From Panonychus citri (taxonomy: Eukaryota; Arthropoda; Arachnida; Trombidiformes; Tetranychidae), in assembly GCF_014898815.1 (NCBI RefSeq), contig NW_026515543.1, positions 558,001 through 622,000 on the forward strand: 64,000 nucleotides of DNA. Direction: 5' to 3'. Below the pieces are notes generated by a model, which was not told the DNA's origin, searched no databases, and saw only the letters and a list, made by a program, of their open reading frames with translations. Below are positions 50,144 to 61,504 of this stretch, piece after piece (within the stretch, counting starts at the first letter, position 1; each line of letters opens with the position of its first letter). The translations under genes were made by a program, and so were the position numbers.

Positions 50144-50269
50144 AGTGTCGATTTGTTGTAAGTCTTGGTGATAGTGTTTGTTATCTATGAGCTGATTAAC
50201 CTGGTGAAAGGAATCGATGGGTTGAATCAATAGTTGCTCTTCACCGAATCGTAGCAACTCAATCACATT
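50031..50269 (+). pseudogene. decayed CERT fragment (5' UTR, exon 1 end, intron 1, exon 2 start)
   Basis: 50031-50083 matches the CERT 5' UTR from 44243. The sequence then jumps to the exon 1 end (TGTAATGTAACTC at about 50088-50100, donor G lost), continues into an expanded TC tract corresponding to intron 1, and resumes with exon 2 (GTGTCGATTT...TCACATTGTA). In-frame stops (TATGAGCTGATTAA) are present. Inclusion of 5' UTR and intron DNA shows a genomic, not mRNA-derived, origin. Confidence 0.85.
50107..50139 (+). repeat. (TC)n microsatellite inside the CERT pseudogene
   Basis: About 16 TC units; CERT intron 1 has only a short TC run at the corresponding place (44570-44581). Confidence 0.85.
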
Positions 50270-50270
50270 G

Positions 50271-50490
50271 TATTGTTGACCATTAACAAAACGAACTATT
50301 TACTCCTCGATAACATTTATCGTTTCTCTCGCAGATCCAAACAGTTAATCATATCAATCGATTCGCCAACCGAAATAGTGACCTTCTTAAAACGACAAGG
50401 CAACAACGATACTCGGCCAGTGGCCGTTATTTTTATGGTTCCATTCGTTGGTAGGTTACAATTAACATCGAATTGTATTAAAAAAAAACT
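50271..50490 (+). pseudogene. decayed GPCR fragment fused to the CERT fragment
   Basis: 50271-50293 matches GPCR 60152-60175 (TTGTTG-CCATTAACAAAACGAA). After unrelated sequence, 50378-50475 matches 60385-60485 (protein level IVTFLKRQGNND-RPVAVI). The segment in between is deleted or replaced. It directly abuts the end of the CERT fragment, making a chimeric junction at about 50270. The reading frame is disrupted and it cannot encode a receptor. Confidence 0.8.
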
Positions 50491-50568
50491 TTAATTTTCT
50501 ATTATATTTGTGACAATCAAAAGTGATTACATTATTAGTCAAATATATTAATAATTATGATGATATTT

Positions 50569-50617
50569 AGGTAAATGGTAAAAGGTATTAATCTGATTGT
50601 TGTAAATCTTTCATTTT
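50569..50617 (+). repeat. direct repeat bounding the pseudogene patch, right copy
   Basis: AGGTAAATGGTAAAAGGTAT followed by CTGATTGTTGTAAATC matches 48310-48356 in the same orientation. Confidence 0.6.
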
Positions 50618-50884
50618 TTATTTTCCCTTTGATTGTAACCATTAACAACGGTAAATATCACAATCAATTGAGATGATCAGGTTACAATAAAGTAAATGAG
50701 TTTAGATGATTACATTAACTCGTTTATAAAAAGTAATTAAATTTGAATAATTGATTGTGAAAAATTAGTAATTTAATTGTTTGAAAAGTGGAAAAAGTAA
50801 CAATAAATTTTATGAGTGAATAAAAAATCAAACCAAACAAAAAAGGTTAACTGTTAACAGATAAATCAACAACAATTAAGGTAA

Positions 50885-51451
50885 ATGATTGAATCAATAG
50901 GAATTAACTTTTCATTACTCAAATTAAAAGTGAATAAGTTGTCCAGTTACTGTTTAATTTGGTTAAATGTTTGTGTTTATTTGATTGTCTTTAATTGTTT
51001 ACTTGTTAATGGACAATCAACTGATGAAACAACAACATCATCACCATCACAATTAACTAATGATGATAAGTTTTCACCTATTTGGTCAAATCTAATTGAT
51101 GTTACCTGTGAAAATGGATTACAAACTTGGAACTCATGTTTAAATGAAACTTATGATTATTGGTCAACAATTAAGGATGAGGATAAACGTGATTGTTGTG
51201 CTTCTTGGTTTCTATTTAATTGTTGGTCTTATCAAGTGAAAATTGTTTGCTCTGATATTGATCCGACACAATTGGAACAATCAAGAATCAAATTAACTAA
51301 TCAAAGTCAGTGTACCAAATATTATGATCTAAGTGTTTGCTTAGCAAAACCATTGCCCCTCTGGGCAAATATATTTATCCTTTCATTTGGTGCAACTTTA
51401 ATCACCGGAGCGGCAATTTTTGTCTATTGGAGATGGATCAGATTAATTTAA
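50885..51451 (+). CDS. small cysteine-rich single-pass membrane protein, unidentified
   Basis: An intronless 188-residue protein. A hydrophobic segment at about 22-43 (CLIWLNVCVYLIVFNCLLV) ending NGQ looks like a signal peptide or anchor with an unusually long n-region, so a later start is possible. The ectodomain at 44-158 has eight cysteines (75, 85, 104, 105, 113, 122, 143, 152), including an adjacent pair in RDCCASWFLFNCW, and N-glycosylation sites at NET and NQS. A second hydrophobic helix at about 159-181 is followed by a short basic tail (YWRWIRLI). Even cysteine count and flanking helices suggest a disulfide-bonded surface protein. I cannot name a family. Confidence 0.7.
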   Translation: MIESIGINFSLLKLKVNKLSSYCLIWLNVCVYLIVFNCLLVNGQSTDETTTSSPSQLTNDDKFSPIWSNLIDVTCENGLQTWNSCLNETYDYWSTIKDEDKRDCCASWFLFNCWSYQVKIVCSDIDPTQLEQSRIKLTNQSQCTKYYDLSVCLAKPLPLWANIFILSFGATLITGAAIFVYWRWIRLI

Positions 51452-52483
51452 TTCATTCCATTAGGTCAACAATTAACAATAGACACACGATTAAGGTGAG
51501 ACAATCAAACTAAAACTCATTAACTTTACTCAAAAGTAAATCTATTTAATTGTTCAATCAAATATCTTATTGATCTTATTCCTCTGTGGTAGATTAATTT
51601 TTATGATCAACTATTTATTTGTTAATTGTTAGACAATTAGTTTTACTTAATTAAACTACAAGGTTAATGTAAATACAAATGTACATATGAACATTTTCAT
51701 TTTCATCTAAAACCAAACTAATTGTCAACAAAATAAACTATTCAACAATTAACCATTTCGCGTTTTTTTTTGTGGGGTTTTCCTTTTATTATCATTATCA
51801 CAGTTAATTACTCTACAATATAGTTTGATCAACTTTAATTCTGTGTAATTAATTAATTACTAAAGACATGAGAAAAATAAATAATATTCCTCTCTTCAAG
51901 TGTTCATATTGAAAAGGATTTCTAATTGTAATCATATCTTCACTTTTATTATATTACTTATCCTCTTCCCAAAGGTAATTCAATAATCAGCAAACAATTA
52001 TAATCATCATCATCGAAATATCATTTTGCTGGAAAAATTTTTTCTCTTCCATTAATCGTTAATTGTGATAAAGTGATTAAACTAATCAATTTAATCACAA
52101 CGAATGGAAAACTTTTCCAGCGATAAAAGAGATGGCGCCACTTGAAATTCGAAAAAAATTGAAAACAAAAAAAAGTGAAACAATTAGTTGAATGTTTGTT
52201 TATTCAATGTAAACAACTAATTGATTGATTTGTTATCTTTATTTTTTTTTTACTCTCTTTTATTAATTGTAGAAAATTACTCTCACTCTTATTATCTCTC
52301 TCTCTCTCTCGTTTTCTTTCTGTGTGTGTGTTTTACTCTGTAGTGCAATAATTAGCTTGACAATTAAATTTCTTCCCACCAAATAATAGTTGTAACTTTG
52401 GATCTTCCCAAAGAGTGAAAATTGCAAACAAAACCTTAAAACTGTGAACGATATGTTACTTGTTGATTGTTACTTTTTTCAAT
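51452..52483. other. AT-rich spacer and SLC36 upstream region
   Basis: No coding frame. A GC-rich patch, GAGATGGCGCCACTTG, at 52130-52145 and a TC tract at 52292-52310 lie upstream of the SLC36 gene and may belong to its promoter. Confidence 0.5.
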
Positions 52484-54521
52484 ATGAGTAAAGACGAAAC
52501 TAAACCTTTGACCCATTCATGTACCTGTTCAGGGAACCACGAATGTCAATATTCAAGCGACAAATTAACCTCCAACACGTTGACTTTCATGCAATTGATC
52601 AAGGCAAACATAGGAACAGGTATTCTTGCCATGCCAAGTGCCTTTGCCAATTCTGGTCTAATTGTCGGTACAGTCGCTCTACCAATCATTGGCCTAATAG
52701 CGATTCATTGTATGCACCTTTTGGTTAATTCTCATAATAAGATATGCTCTATATTAGGCTACAGGGCCTTGGATTATCAAGTAAGTAACAAGTGGTTTCC
52801 TTTTCCTTTCCTTTTATTTCTCTTTAAAATTCTTTTCTCTTTAGTCACCATTTTTCTTTTCTCCTTTCTACTGTTAACCTTTTTTCTTTCGCAATCCTTT
52901 CAAATTCATTTGTTTTTCTCTCCTCAACTTGACTTCCTTTTATAATCTCTCCTCGGTGAAATTGTTTCTTCTTCTTTTAGTCTCAATGGGCTTCTTAGAT
53001 TCTACAAACGAAATGATATATTTTTGGAAATTTTCCTTGGAAGAAACCATTTTCTACTCTATTTGCACTGATGATCTTCAAGGTCTTTTCACTTTTTTAT
53101 GAGTTCCTCCTGTTGCTTTCAATCATTTTCTCTTTCTCTCTCTCTCTCTTCTCTTGCAAATCAAAAATCGCTTCCTATCTCTCATGTTATTTCCTCCCCT
53201 GTGAAATACTAGGAAATTTCATCTTGATATTAGTTAATTGTTGCGACAGCTGATCTAATCTCCTGCTGATCTTGATGAGCACATAAATAATGTTATTGAT
53301 CAACCTTTGAACACACACACCACAATCTAATTACCCATAGTAGCTTATTTATCAACAACCTGTCACTCTAACTGACATAATAACAGTAATAATATGATTT
53401 CCTTTTTTTTTTAATTGTTTCGATTTTATCTTATTACAATTGAATTTTTCTAATCACTTCCGTTATTTTTTGTTCTTCTCATTGTTTTCCCTACAGGTAG
53501 CCGAGAAAACTTTATTATTGGGACCCCAGTGTTTACGAAGTAAAGCAATTTGGGCGAAACGAGCGGTCATCCTTTTTTTAATTATAACCCAATTGGGATT
53601 TTGTTGTGTCTACTCTTTATTTGTTGCAACCAATTTATCAATTGTGATTAAATCTCTTCTTGGTTACAATATGCCAGTTGAACTTTTATTGGTTATCGAG
53701 CTTCCCGCCATGATATTATTTAACCTTATCCGTAATTGGAAACATTTAGCAATAGCATCAACCATGGCAAACATTTTACAAACCTCTGGACTTATTTTTG
53801 TTTTTTACGATCTTTGTCAAAATTTACTTGAACCCTCGACTCGACCTTTCCTACCTCCTGACCTTAAAAAGCTTCCTCTCTATTTTGGTATAATAGTTTA
53901 CGCCTTTGAGGGTATTGGTGTTGTTTTACCTTTACGGAAAGAGATGAGACATCCATCCGCTTTAAGTGGCCTTTGTGGGGTTCTTAATACTGGTATGGGT
54001 TTGGTTCTTTGTCTCTATACAGGTATCGGATTTTTTGGTTACCTTAAATATGGACCTGGAGTCCAGGGCAGTATAACAATGAGCTGGCCTCCAGAAACAA
54101 AGTACGCCATTGTCCAGTTAATGTTCTCAGTGGCCATTTTCCTTTCCTATGCAGTACAATTTTACGTCCCAATTAACATAATGTGGCCTTACTTTGCGAC
54201 CAAATTTGAACTTGTACCCGGTGAAACGAAAACAATCATTTTGGATACCGTATTTCGAACTTTGTTAATCTCTTTGACCTTTGCAATCGCTCGACTTGTA
54301 CCCGAACTGGATACCGTCATCTCACTTGTCGGTGCTCTTTCCGGAAGTAGTTTGGCCTTAATTTTCCACCATTAATTGACACTCTCGTTAATTGGGATAA
54401 CCCTGTTACTTTTACCAAAACCCTTTTAACGATCAAAAATGTGGCCATTTCTGTTTTCGGTATCATCGGTTTTATCACTGGTACTTATGTAAGCGCCCAA
54501 CAAATAATCAAAAAATTCTAA
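52484..54521 (+). CDS. proton-coupled amino acid transporter (SLC36/PAT), frame broken near 3' end
   Basis: Imports small amino acids with protons at the plasma membrane or lysosome; fly PAT transporters feed TOR signalling. Exon 1 is 52484-52780 and exon 2 starts at 53497 (phase 0 join, DYQ-VAEKT). N-terminal TFMQLIKANIGTGILAMPSA is the family signature. WAKRAVILFLIITQLGFCCVY, FGIIVYAFEGIGVVLPL and VISLVGALSGSSLALI follow. After ALIF the literal frame stops at TAA 54373. Shifting one base within the TTTT run at 54362-54365 restores FPPLIDTLVNWDNPVTF and a final helix VFGIIGFITGTY, ending at TAA 54519-54521 (about 440 aa, normal length). So one base is missing, in the sequence or in the gene. 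The start at MSKDETK was chosen; the upstream frame has no ATG. Confidence 0.9.
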
Positions 54522-57500
54522 TCAAGACCAATTTGTATTCTCATAACTTGGTGGTTAATTCAATCATCAGTAAACTTTGGACTCTCTTCCATCCTGAACA
54601 ATCAAAATTGATCATCAAACAAACTTTTCCATCTTTATCTGTATCAAATTTTTCCTCTATTATTATTCTCACTTGTTAATTGTTACCATTACGATCACTC
54701 AGACAACCTTTATTATCATCCTCATCATCATTATAATGGTTTTGTACTTATTTTTTTCCACAAAAAAAATTATTGTCAATAATTTTTCAAGAAAAAAACT
54801 GTCACTTTGTACTTTAATGTATCATTAAAAAAGACCAAGTGAAAAGAGAGTTGATCAAATTTGATGATTTCGTTAGAAAAATATTTCATCATTAATCAAT
54901 CGATCATCAAATGAAAGGTTGATTGATTTTTCGATGATGATTAGATTGATAAGATGATGAGAGAAGTAAAAAAAAATCCGTCCAACTGAATCAACGGGAT
55001 TACAAGAAATGATTAAATCTGCTCCGAAATAAGATCAATCCAATGAAATATCAACAACAATTTATTGATTTAATTCAATATTTGATACATGAGTTTGTTA
55101 TTATCTCAAGTATGAATAGTTGAAGTAGATTGATATAAGAGTTAAATTTGATTGTCAAGATTAACGATTTCATAATAAGACAAGTAGAATCATTTTGATT
55201 GAAGACAATCTAATAATCATGTAAAGAATCATAATCATCTAATTGCTATCAAATTAGTGATTCCATTTCAAAATATAATCAAGGTTATCTTTTCAATTTC
55301 TTTACACTGTTACATAAATTCAACTGAATCCATGAGAATGAGAAATGCAAAAGTTAACTTGAAGATGAAGATGATGATGAGGATGGAGATGAGGATGGAG
55401 ATATGGATAGATGATGAGGGTGAACACATGAAAATATCATTCGAATTGTAAAAAATTCTAGAAACCATGATAACTGAATAGTTCGTTGTCTGGAACGTGA
55501 CATTAAAACGATAATAAAATAATATGTCAACTCAATTTTTTAGAAGGAGGAAAAAAAATTAAACTCATCAATAGATTTCTAGTTAATTCTTACAACTGAT
55601 TAACCTTTATATTCATATTTTCATTGATCAATCAATCCTTATAATTCAATGGATTCAATTCAATTACTATTCAGTTATTATCTAATTTGTGATCTATAAA
55701 TTGTTGAATAATTTAAAACTTTAATAGTCTATTCAGAAATGAATCAGTGTATGTATAAAATTGTTAATTGATTATAGTAAAGTCTCAATGAATAATTCAT
55801 TGGGATTCAATTGATTTAATTCAATTGCGATTTCAATTGAGCCGGAAAAATAAATTCAATATCAACCTATTAAAACTAACACATTAATCAATTCAATCAA
55901 CCATTAGTTAGATTATAAATTGTATTCACTTTTATTCAATCATTTGATTCATCATGATGAAACTTTCTGATTATTATTGGTGAAAATATGATCACCTTGA
56001 GCTAATCTCTTGATGATTTCATGGTAAACAATTAAATTGGTCAACTTGAAATGGATTCAGTGAGTTTGAAAAAAATAGGTTTACCATAATGGACACTGGT
56101 CATTTTAATCAATCTCATGATTCTGAGTGGGAATCTGTATCAAGAGTGGGTTGATAAAGGAACTCAATTTTATCATGAAATTTCATCTTGAAATGAATAA
56201 AAAATCCTATGCTCAGATTTTCACAGAATCAATTAATTATTTAAGTTTCATTGTCTTCGTCATTGTTGATTTAGTTCAATCAACAAATAAACTTCATTCA
56301 ATATAACCTTTAACTTCATTAAATTTAATTGTTACTTTCCCCTTTTCTTATTTATCCCTATGATTGAATTCAATTTGCCTGAGGCAATTAAATCTAATCA
56401 CTTTAACTAAATGTGTACACATCTTGTATTTTTTTTATATCAACATTAATATGTCACATTATTTGATCTGATTAACTATTAAACTATTGTTACAATTTAA
56501 TACTAATTATGTCTCTAGGTAATCAAATCAGTAAATCCAATTTCAAGCGGATTAAAGTAAAACTTTTCAATTGTTACAATCAAAGTTGAATCAATGTGAA
56601 AATCTAGTTAATCTTGTTTGATCTGAAACCAATTAACCTGAGTAATAATCAACTAAATTGATCGTTTCAAAGTAACTAAAGTTTAATTTCTGTTTAATCA
56701 ACAAAACTAATTACAAATCAGATTAGATCTTTTTTTGGATCTGGAGACAATCAAAGATATTAAGAAAAATCAATGGAATCTCCAGGTAATTTAATCAACA
56801 ATAGTAAAGATAATTCGAGGTCAACCAACTAAACTCATTTTCGAGAAAAGATTAGAACTTTTTTTCGAAATCAAAGACAACCATTAGAAAAGTTCTATTC
56901 TGATTATCAGAATAATCCTCTTAATAATTAGAAATCTGATTAAGTGTTGACTCAATAATAACAATCATGTCGATAATCAAGATTGACTAAAAAAACGAGA
57001 TCACTCAAATTCAGTTGATTAACAAACATTACCTTTAGAATTAATGAAAATATTAATACATTTATCGTAAGCTCGATGATAATAAAACGTGATACGATTC
57101 GGTAACAATCAGAGAAAAATAAATTCGAAAATATGAGAATCAGGATAATTTTTCAATCTCAACTTGGATTCGAAAAATGAATTCGACCAAAAAAATGAAC
57201 TTTATTTGGCCAAGATGAAAATCGAGACGGAAAAATGTTCAATGAATGAAAAAGAACAACGATTATATTATCACAATAGAAAATTCTGATTCCAAACAAT
57301 ATAAAGAATTCTTAACATGAGATTCAATTGGAATTCATTGAAAAATTCAATGTTAATCTCTAAATACATAAATGGTGAGTTTCCAAAAGAATATCAAAAG
57401 ACGAATTTCATTTCGATATCATGAATAATCATCATGAGATTTTTCTCTCTCTCTCTCTCTCTCTCTCTACATATTCATGAAGGTGAATCAATTATCAACT

Positions 57501-58854
57501 GTGATGATAATATTGAAATTCATTTCTGTTGACAGGAAAATGGTTCATTTGTTTCATTATTCATCATGATTTTTGTGATTCACATGAAGATGATTATTGA
57601 ATTTCCTGATTCAATGAGATATATATTTCATGATGGTATCATCTTCATTATTATTTACTTATTTCCTCTTCCCCTCTTCCTCTCCATGCTGAATATTCAT
57701 GTAAAACTAATCTTCAAGTCAACTAGAAACCTACAAATCTAATCCCCAATGATTATTAGTATTATTATTTTCATCCCAATAAGATTATTGATATTTTTAT
57801 CAATTACTATTATTCAGTTATTATTATTGCTCAGTTTTACAGATTCAATTATTCATGATTATCCTGAAATTTATCTTCATTATCTTATATTATATTCAAC
57901 CGTAAGTAAATTGTTAAGGATAAATAATTATGAGTTGAAGATTGCAAAACTTATCTGTTGATGATATTTATCAACCATCATCAGAATCATCATCATGATT
58001 ATCATGCTGATAAACATTTTCATCTCTCAGTTAATTTCTCATTAAAACTTTCTCCTCAATTCTAATATAAATTACATGAGAATATAATTTCATCTTATTA
58101 TTAACATATCTCTTTATGATTAGTTAATTAACAAGTTATTATTGTATCAGTTTAATTCACCATGAAAATGATTACCATTCTCATTGCGATATTATGAAAT
58201 TATCACATTGATCTTTGTTAACAATCATCATCATCAGCATGGAATCGCAATTTATTTATTAACTAATCAATTAAAGATAATTGGAATCATTTCTTTCATA
58301 TTATTCAATATTTCAGTGAATTAATAGATAATTGTTTCCTCATCAATATCATGATGAAATGTTGCTAAAAATAGAAAATAAATTGTTCAATTCTCGAATA
58401 TGATAATCAATTCTAGTTGGAACTTTTTTCAATCCTTTTTACATAAAAATATTTCATCATCTTCTATCAAAGTAAACAATATGTATGAGTAAATATTATT
58501 TTTTTTTCTCGTCTCATGATACTAATGTCAAGTGTTTCCATGTAATTTTCAGGATAAATTGTTGATCAAGTCTAATGAACGGATAAGATAATCAATGATT
58601 CTGTTGATCAATTTGGATTAACCTGGAAAGTTGACCGTAGATAAATAGTGGAAAGTTGAGTAAACATGTAATTAGGGATTTTCACCTTGAAAAAGGTAAT
58701 AAATTTCACGTTGAAATAAAGTCTTAGAGAGAGAGAGAGAGAGAGATGAGGATCAAGATGAAAAGGAAGATAAAATTGACTTGTTTCCCTACCTACGAAT
58801 CCTCAGAACTTACCTATACTTTGATGAAGATGAGGATGAGAATAATTTACTCAC
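54522..58854. other. AT-rich non-coding stretch
   Basis: No supported gene. The first part is probably SLC36 3' UTR. A GAT run lies at 55362-55420 and TC/AG tracts at 57443-57470 and 58729-58746. Frames are repeat-derived. Confidence 0.5.
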
Positions 58855-59062
58855 GCGTACTGTCAACTTGTATCGTCATTCTAACATTACCAATGCTCAC
58901 TGAATGGACTCTGGGAGTAAGTTGAGTGGATGGTGAACATAAATTGGAACAACGGCTAATCGAAAGTTTGAATTTTCCAACGAAATTAGAACGAGACAGA
59001 AAAAAAAAGAATTGTTTCCAAACAAGAAAACAAGTCGAATTTACTTTTGTTTCTAATGTCAT
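58855..59062 (-). CDS. possible first coding exon, unidentified, divergent from the GPCR
   Basis: From an ATG at 59062 the minus strand reads 69 open codons (MTLETKVNSTCFLVWKQF, later SRCSNLCSPSTQLTPRVH and MTIQVDST) to a strong donor GTGAGTAA starting at 58854, leaving one base over. Codons are mixed and include Cys, Trp and Arg, unlike repeat frames. No downstream exon was identified; an isolated GTAAGTTC site lies near 58813. No family recognised. Confidence 0.3.
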
Positions 59063-59636
59063 TCAGTTTTCTTTCATAGTAATGTGTAAATTGAAAAGTT
59101 AAGTAACAAGTAAGAAAAAAGTTCTCAACAACAATTCTGATTCAGAAGAAAAGGAAAATCTGAAAAAGAATCTAATATAAAATCTTCAATTCTATCAACA
59201 TTTTGTTGTCATCAACTGAGAGAACTGTCATTCATTCAATATATCCAACACAAAGAAGATACCCTCAAGTGGATTTTATCATCTTCATCTCTCTGTTAAT
59301 ATAAATTTTAATCATATTATCATCATTCAGTGAGAGAGAGAGAGGAGAAATTTTCACGTTTCCATGTTGACATTTGTTGCGAAAATTTCACTTTAGTATA
59401 AACGATCAGCAACTTGACATGTCATCTTCATCCTCATCATCATCATCATCATCGTCTTATAATCAACTTGAATAAGAAAATTATATTAATAACTTTTTCC
59501 AAGTGAATCAATATTATTATTAAGAAAACAAACGAAAATCTCCATCAATTTGGATCCAATGAGTTTGCAATTCATTATTGTTCACCTCTAATCGTTACAG
59601 TTACAGTTTAATTTTTTCATTAATTTTCTAAATACA
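59063..59636. other. upstream region of the GPCR
   Basis: AT-rich, with an AG run at 59331-59344 and an ATC run at 59429-59453. It probably includes the GPCR promoter and 5' UTR; no precise element can be assigned. Confidence 0.4.
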
Positions 59637-61178
59637 ATGGATAATTTTTTCCCGTCAACGTCCATATTATTCAATCTATCGATTCCAATTGAACTTGAGA
59701 ATTTAGTTCGTCGCCATTTTACTCATTCCAATTCAATGTATTCCACATCAACAGAGTTTATATTTATTTTGATGTACGCACTCATCGGCTGCCTGGGAAT
59801 CGGTGTTAATCTCATCGTTATATTGGTAATTTTATCAACAAAAAGACTTCGAAACTCAGAACATGATCTAATACTCAATCTGTGTGCTGCTGATATCCTT
59901 TTATGCTTCTGGTGTATTCCATTTACTTTGTATCAAATTTTAAGACGCGACTGGTCACTTGGTCAGTTAATGTGTTCGGCTGTGCCTTTCCTTCAGGCTA
60001 CAATTGTTTTCGTCATCGCTCAGACGATAACTGTTATAGCATTTGACCGGTTCAGTGTAATAACAGGTCAACATTCATTGAAACGTAAACACTGGTCAAC
60101 CCTTTCAGCTCGAATGTCCTCCGGCGGTGGTTCATTAACTTCAACCACTTATTGTTGCCCATTAACAAAACGAATCCCTCTCATATGGATTTCATCATTT
60201 CTCCTTGGGTCACCGTTAATCTATTTCTATAAAGAGGTCAACTTTAATTATAACGGTATTCCATTGTACAACCGGTGTATCGAAGATTGGTCGGGTCAAG
60301 TTCGAATTATTTATTCAACCATTACATTTACCGTTTCGCTTGTTGTTCCAATCATTTGCTTAGTCGCTTCACAGATTAAAATTGTCACCTTTCTAAAGCG
60401 TCAGGGTAACAATGATAGTCGACCAGTGGCCGTTATCTCGAGAGGAACAGTTTCATCCATTGGTGGGCTACAATCGACATCGAATGTCGCTACACCGGTA
60501 ACAGTATCTCCAAAGAAAATCGCAACGGAAAGCAAAACAGAAAAGAACCAAAGTGATCTCATTAACAATAATAATATCGACAGAGAAAATGCTCAATTAG
60601 AAATGGACAAAGGTTCAAAATCGATGATTTTTTTAACAGCCGAAACTGAGAGCTGCATGAATAATGTTGATGAGAATTCAAATTTAACAAATATCAGCTC
60701 AAAAAATGATTCCAACAATTTAGATTCCAATGTTAACACCAAGATTAACAATAATAAAATCTTAAGTTCGGTATTGAAAAAAGCACGACCTTTAGCCCCA
60801 TTAGCCCGTTATTCCGTTACCTTGCGACCGGTTCGCTTTAAACTGTCCAAAGGTAATCGCAATAGACGAGCGATCATCTCACTTTACAGAGTGTCTGTCA
60901 CCTTTATCCTCTCCTGGTTACCCTTGAATATGGTTAACCTTTACCTTGACCTTATTGACCCTCCCTCAATATCGGGGGCAAAGGTTTACCTGATCCTCGG
61001 TGTTTGTCACCTAATCGCCATCAGCTCATCCGTTACCAATGCCATTTTTTATGGCCTCATGAACACCAACATTAAACGTGAATTATCAAAGATCCGGGGA
61101 AAATTGAAACGGAAAACTAATCATTCATCACAATTATCACCAACTAATCACAATCATCAGAGAAAATCAATCAAATGA
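59637..61178 (+). CDS. class A GPCR, neuropeptide Y/F-like receptor
   Basis: An intronless 513-residue receptor for an unknown peptide, signalling from the plasma membrane. Seven helices: TM1 with GVNLIVIL (Asn1.50), TM2 with LNLCAADILL (Asp2.50 = D86), the TM3 end with AFDRFSVI, TM6 with ILSWLPLNMVNLYL and TM7 with HLIAISSSVTNAIFYG. Cys113 and Cys214 (RCIEDW) form the conserved loop disulfide; C.EDW in loop 2 is typical of NPY/NPF-type receptors. Third intracellular loop about 160 residues, Asn/Ser-rich. Odd: DRF replaces DRY, and NAIFY (468-472) replaces NPxxY. Fragments of this gene occur about 10 kb upstream (48978, 50271, 50378). Convergent with the Atg8-like gene. The exact ligand class cannot be fixed. 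Confidence 0.88.
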   Translation: MDNFFPSTSILFNLSIPIELENLVRRHFTHSNSMYSTSTEFIFILMYALIGCLGIGVNLIVILVILSTKRLRNSEHDLILNLCAADILLCFWCIPFTLYQILRRDWSLGQLMCSAVPFLQATIVFVIAQTITVIAFDRFSVITGQHSLKRKHWSTLSARMSSGGGSLTSTTYCCPLTKRIPLIWISSFLLGSPLIYFYKEVNFNYNGIPLYNRCIEDWSGQVRIIYSTITFTVSLVVPIICLVASQIKIVTFLKRQGNNDSRPVAVISRGTVSSIGGLQSTSNVATPVTVSPKKIATESKTEKNQSDLINNNNIDRENAQLEMDKGSKSMIFLTAETESCMNNVDENSNLTNISSKNDSNNLDSNVNTKINNNKILSSVLKKARPLAPLARYSVTLRPVRFKLSKGNRNRRAIISLYRVSVTFILSWLPLNMVNLYLDLIDPPSISGAKVYLILGVCHLIAISSSVTNAIFYGLMNTNIKRELSKIRGKLKRKTNHSSQLSPTNHNHQRKSIK

Positions 61179-61504
61179 TTGATCAATGATTCTGCCGACA
61201 ATCAACACAACAACAACAAAAAAACCAAATGACAATAATCAATTGCCTTCCCATGTGATCATTAAATCATCTTTATCAGAACAAAAATCCTCAACAAAGT
61301 CTAATTAATAAATTTGATTACAATCATAACGAAATTGAGTTTGACTTTTTTTTTCCTGTTCACATTAATATTTTTCTGATTAATATCGGTTGATTAATCT
61401 AAGATGAAATAAATGAAAATGAGAGGCAGCAAATTCAATGAATATTTTGTTTAATCGTCATTGAGTTAATCCTTAATTGTCCATAAATAACAAATTTCTT
61501 GGTT
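61179..61504. terminator. convergent 3' region of GPCR and LC3-like gene
   Basis: 326 bp between two facing stop codons, which must hold both 3' UTRs. AATAAA occurs on the plus strand at 61307-61312 (TTAATAAATTTG). No hairpin stands out. Confidence 0.35.

Noticed and set aside
48310..50617. The pseudogene patch as a retrotransposition product
   Set aside because: The CERT fragment includes promoter-proximal 5' UTR and intron 1 sequence and lacks a poly(A) tail, so an mRNA intermediate is unlikely.
52781..53496. Frames inside the SLC36 intron (for example 53071-53253)
   Set aside because: They lie inside a GT-AG intron whose flanking exons join in phase within a conserved protein region; codons are T-rich and not coding-like.
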